Assembly: GCA_003151595.1 (NCBI GenBank)
Contig: PLXW01000045.1
Coordinates: 1-17,009 of the forward strand
DNA from: Myxococcales bacterium
GTDB lineage: Bacteria; Myxococcota; Polyangia; Polyangiales; Polyangiaceae
DNA: 17,009 bases
Reading direction: 5' to 3'
The notes below the pieces were generated by a model. It was given only the letters and a program-made list of their open reading frames with translations, did not search any database and was not told where the DNA came from. This document shows positions 15,238 to 17,009 of this stretch, piece by piece. Position 1 is the first letter of the stretch. Every line of letters begins with the position of its first letter. The translations under genes were made by a program, and so were the position numbers.

Positions 15238-15849
15238 TCAGCTCGCGAACGCCTTCTGCACCAGCGATAGACGGTTCTTCGTCGCCAGGATCTGTTGTTT
15301 CAACCCGTCGGCCTGCCGGGCGAGATCCTCGAAGTCGAGCCCTTGCGCTTCGGTCGCCAGCTGCTGCGCGTGCTCGGCGCACGTGGTCAATCCGTTGGCG
15401 ATGGCCATGAGCGCATCGCGAACGTCGTTCGCCTCGGTCGACGTGCCATACGGATCCGGCTTGTACGCCGCGACCTTCTGCAAGCCCGTGTTCAGCGCTT
15501 GCCCGACTTCGCCGAGCTTGCCGAACCGTGCCAGGAGCGCAGCGAGCTCTCCCCGCCGCTGGGAGATGACGGTGATGCGGTCGTTCAGCATGGTGGCGCT
15601 CGCCTGCTGCGCCTCGCGCGCCTCGTTGATCGCCTCGACGAGTGCCTTTACGTGATCCGCCGTGCGCTGCTGGCTCTCCGCGGCCTCGGACACGGCCTTG
15701 CTCGCCCGGTCGATGGTCTTCTCGGACGTGAGCGGCATCTTCAAGATGTTCGCCGAGAGATCCCCATAGCGCTTCAGCTCGGCCTCGAGCGCCGCCGCGG
15801 CTGAGGTCAGTGCCGAGCCCTTCGCCGACTGTCCGTTCCCTTTGCTCAT
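15238..15849 (-). CDS. Helical (coiled-coil-like) protein of unknown function in a signalling operon
   Basis: A 203-residue soluble protein with no signal peptide or membrane segment. After a Gly/Ser-rich start (MSKGNGQSAKGSALTS) nearly the whole length looks alpha-helical, rich in Ala, Glu, Gln and Lys (ASKAVSEAAESQQRTADHVK, EAINEAREAQQASATMLND, LDFEDLARQADGLKQQIL), with a break at AAYKPDPYGTSTE. This recalls the helical bundles of chemoreceptor signalling parts, but I recognise no family. The ATG at 15849 has a Shine-Dalgarno (AGAGGT) a few bases upstream. Its stop is one base from the start of the NtrC-like regulator, so the two form an operon. The HAMP-array sensor diverges from it. An adaptor or modulator of that pair is plausible, not shown. 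Confidence 0.85.
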   Translation of the reverse strand: MSKGNGQSAKGSALTSAAAALEAELKRYGDLSANILKMPLTSEKTIDRASKAVSEAAESQQRTADHVKALVEAINEAREAQQASATMLNDRITVISQRRGELAALLARFGKLGEVGQALNTGLQKVAAYKPDPYGTSTEANDVRDALMAIANGLTTCAEHAQQLATEAQGLDFEDLARQADGLKQQILATKNRLSLVQKAFAS

Positions 15850-16045
15850 GAACTACCTCTAGCGTCCGTTTCGATCGTCTTGCATTCACTCACAAGTCTC
15901 ACGCTCGCGCTACGAGATCCCTTGAGACGAGTAGTCCCGCAGCCTAGGGTTCATCGGTATCTGATCTGATGGGCGCCTCGTCGCGCGCCCGCCCTCTTTT
16001 GCGCGGACGCGCCGCGCGCAACGTGCCGAGTAGCGGGAGGACGTC
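15850..16045. promoter_or_regulatory. Divergent promoter region of the signalling locus
   Basis: This 196-base gap separates the helical protein/regulator operon from the HAMP sensor. For the plus strand, TTGAGA (15922-15927) and TAGGGT (15945-15950) are 17 bases apart and resemble a sigma-70 promoter (5 of 6 and 3 of 6 matches). For the minus strand I see no clear -35/-10 pair. No sigma-54 site with correct spacing is present. The left half is less GC-rich than its surroundings, fitting promoter DNA. Confidence 0.4.
16035..16040 (+). promoter_or_regulatory. Shine-Dalgarno of the HAMP sensor gene
   Basis: GGGAGG lies five bases before ATG 16046. It is among the strongest ribosome sites here and fixes the start of a gene that has no stop codon inside the window. 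Confidence 0.75.
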
Positions 16046-17009
16046 ATGGCCAGGGACACCGTGCAGTCGTCGGCGCAGGGGCCTCGTTCGCCGAGCAAGC
16101 GCCGTGCGCGCAAGGGGAGCGACGGCGCGAAGCTCGACCGCGCGGCCAGCGAGAACGGAAAGCTGCCCGAGCCCAACGGAACCAAGGCGTCGAGCGGCCG
16201 GAACGGCCACGCCAAGCAGAACGGTCACACCAACGAGAACGGCAACGGCAAGCCGCTCGTCGATCGCGAAACGATGATGCGCAACGCCGTCGGCGGCGCG
16301 GTCCCCATCACGGAGTGGGACCGACTGTCGGCCTCCAGCCGCGCAGAGGTCGAGCATTTGGTCGAGGTGCTGAAGGCGGTGAAGCAGGGTGACTTCACCA
16401 TTCGCGTCGATCACGAGAAGCACGGCGTCCTGAGCCGCGCGGGCGAGCTGCTCAACGACATCATCGGCCTCAACGAGCACCTCTCGAGCGAGCTCCTGCG
16501 CGTCGGCAAGATCGTCGGTCAAGAAGGGAAGATGCACGAGCGCGCCTCGGTCGGTCCGACGCGCGGCGCCTGGGCCACCGGCCTCGCGTCGGTCAATCAG
16601 CTCATCGCCGACCTCGTCGCTCCCACGAACGAAGTCGCGCGCGTCATCACCGCCGTCGCCCGCGGCGACCTCTCTCAGAAGATGATCCTCGAGATCGACG
16701 GCCGCCCCGTTCGCGGCGAGTTCTTGCGCATTGGAACGACCGTCAACTCGATGGTCGATCAGCTCAACTCATTCGCCGCAGAAGTCACGCGCGTCGCCAA
16801 GGAAGTCGGTAACGAAGGGAAGCTCGGCGGACAGGCAGACGTGAAAGGCGTGTCGGGAACCTGGAAGGATCTCACCGACAACGTGAACGGCCTCGCCGCG
16901 AACCTGACGGCCCAGGTTCGTAACATCGCGAAGGTCACCACAGCCGTTGCCAAGGGAGACCTGTCACAGAAGATCACCGTCGATGCCAAGGGCGAGATCC
17001 TCGAGCTGA
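16046..17009 (+). CDS. HAMP-repeat sensor protein, probably a soluble hybrid histidine kinase (3' end missing)
   Basis: The frame is open from ATG 16046 to the right edge, giving 321 residues. The first 75 or so are hydrophilic and rich in Lys, Asn and Gly ([17 protein letters not shown]), probably disordered. Then HAMP units repeat: [13 protein letters not shown] (Asp116), [13 protein letters not shown] (Asp208) and [14 protein letters not shown] (Asp305), spaced 92 and 97 residues apart. Linker helices such as [29 protein letters not shown] lie between them, with a G-x-W ([11 protein letters not shown]) motif. This resembles the HAMP arrays of group III (Nik1-like) hybrid kinases. No transmembrane segment is visible, so it should be cytoplasmic. 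The kinase and receiver parts would lie beyond the window and are inferred. It diverges from the NtrC-like regulator operon. Confidence 0.9.
   Translation, partial: MARDTVQSSAQGPRSPSKRRARKGSDGAKLDRAASENGKLPEPNGTKASSGRNGHAKQNGHTNENGNGKPLVDRETMMRNAVGGAVPITEWDRLSASSRAEVEHLVEVLKAVKQGDFTIRVDHEKHGVLSRAGELLNDIIGLNEHLSSELLRVGKIVGQEGKMHERASVGPTRGAWATGLASVNQLIADLVAPTNEVARVITAVARGDLSQKMILEIDGRPVRGEFLRIGTTVNSMVDQLNSFAAEVTRVAKEVGNEGKLGGQADVKGVSGTWKDLTDNVNGLAANLTAQVRNIAKVTTAVAKGDLSQKITVDAKGEILEL

Noticed and set aside
16018..16027. Sigma-54 promoter on the minus strand (GGCACGTTGC)
   Set aside because: The GG and GC elements touch each other; the four bases required between GGCACG and TTGC are missing.

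Overview
The window is very GC-rich DNA packed with genes on both strands. I read it as a piece of chromosome from a myxobacterium, most likely of the Polyangiales type. The reasons are the many lipoproteins with low-complexity Gly/Ser/Asp or Pro linkers, a Stig1-like cysteine motif joined to a DxYW beta-propeller, a TPR/PEGA-like membrane protein starting LFDDGKRLM, a HAMP-array sensor kinase and an NtrC-family regulator. This assignment is an inference from protein style; there is no rRNA or tRNA here to test it. I see no insertion sequence, integrase, CRISPR array or phage gene.

Layout. 1-879 (+): 3' part of a proline-rich protein with a GAF-like end. 881-1882 (-): aldo/keto reductase. 1946-3859 (+): cytochrome c/FTR1 iron permease fusion with a Fur-like palindrome over its start. 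3863-4060 (-): cold shock protein. 4217-5488 (-): Stig1/beta-propeller lipoprotein. 5672-6388 (-): small lipoprotein with a TTG start. 6537-7280 (+): cysteine-rich lipoprotein, overlapping by ATGA with 7277-8314 (+), a TPR/PEGA-like two-helix membrane protein. 8315-8572: a 21-bp tandem repeat array that fills the gap between two convergent genes. 8577-10562 (-): transketolase. 10621-12744 (-): S9 peptidase. 12795-13862 (+): signal peptidase I. 13872-15236 (-) and 15238-15849 (-): NtrC-like response regulator preceded by a helical protein. 16046 to the edge (+): HAMP-repeat sensor protein, cut by the window end.

Most of this is housekeeping or envelope biology. Three parts look like units: the iron permease with its probable Fur operator; the coupled pair of Cys-rich lipoprotein and TPR membrane protein; and the right-end signalling locus, where a kinase-like HAMP array diverges from a helical protein and a sigma-54 activator. 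The least explained feature is the 21-bp array. Its period equals two helical turns, it carries a small palindrome in nearly every unit, and it is open in all six frames.

No gap between genes exceeds 300 bases. I found no convincing rho-independent terminators: the convergent pairs at 3859/3863 and 13862/13872 leave almost no room for one.
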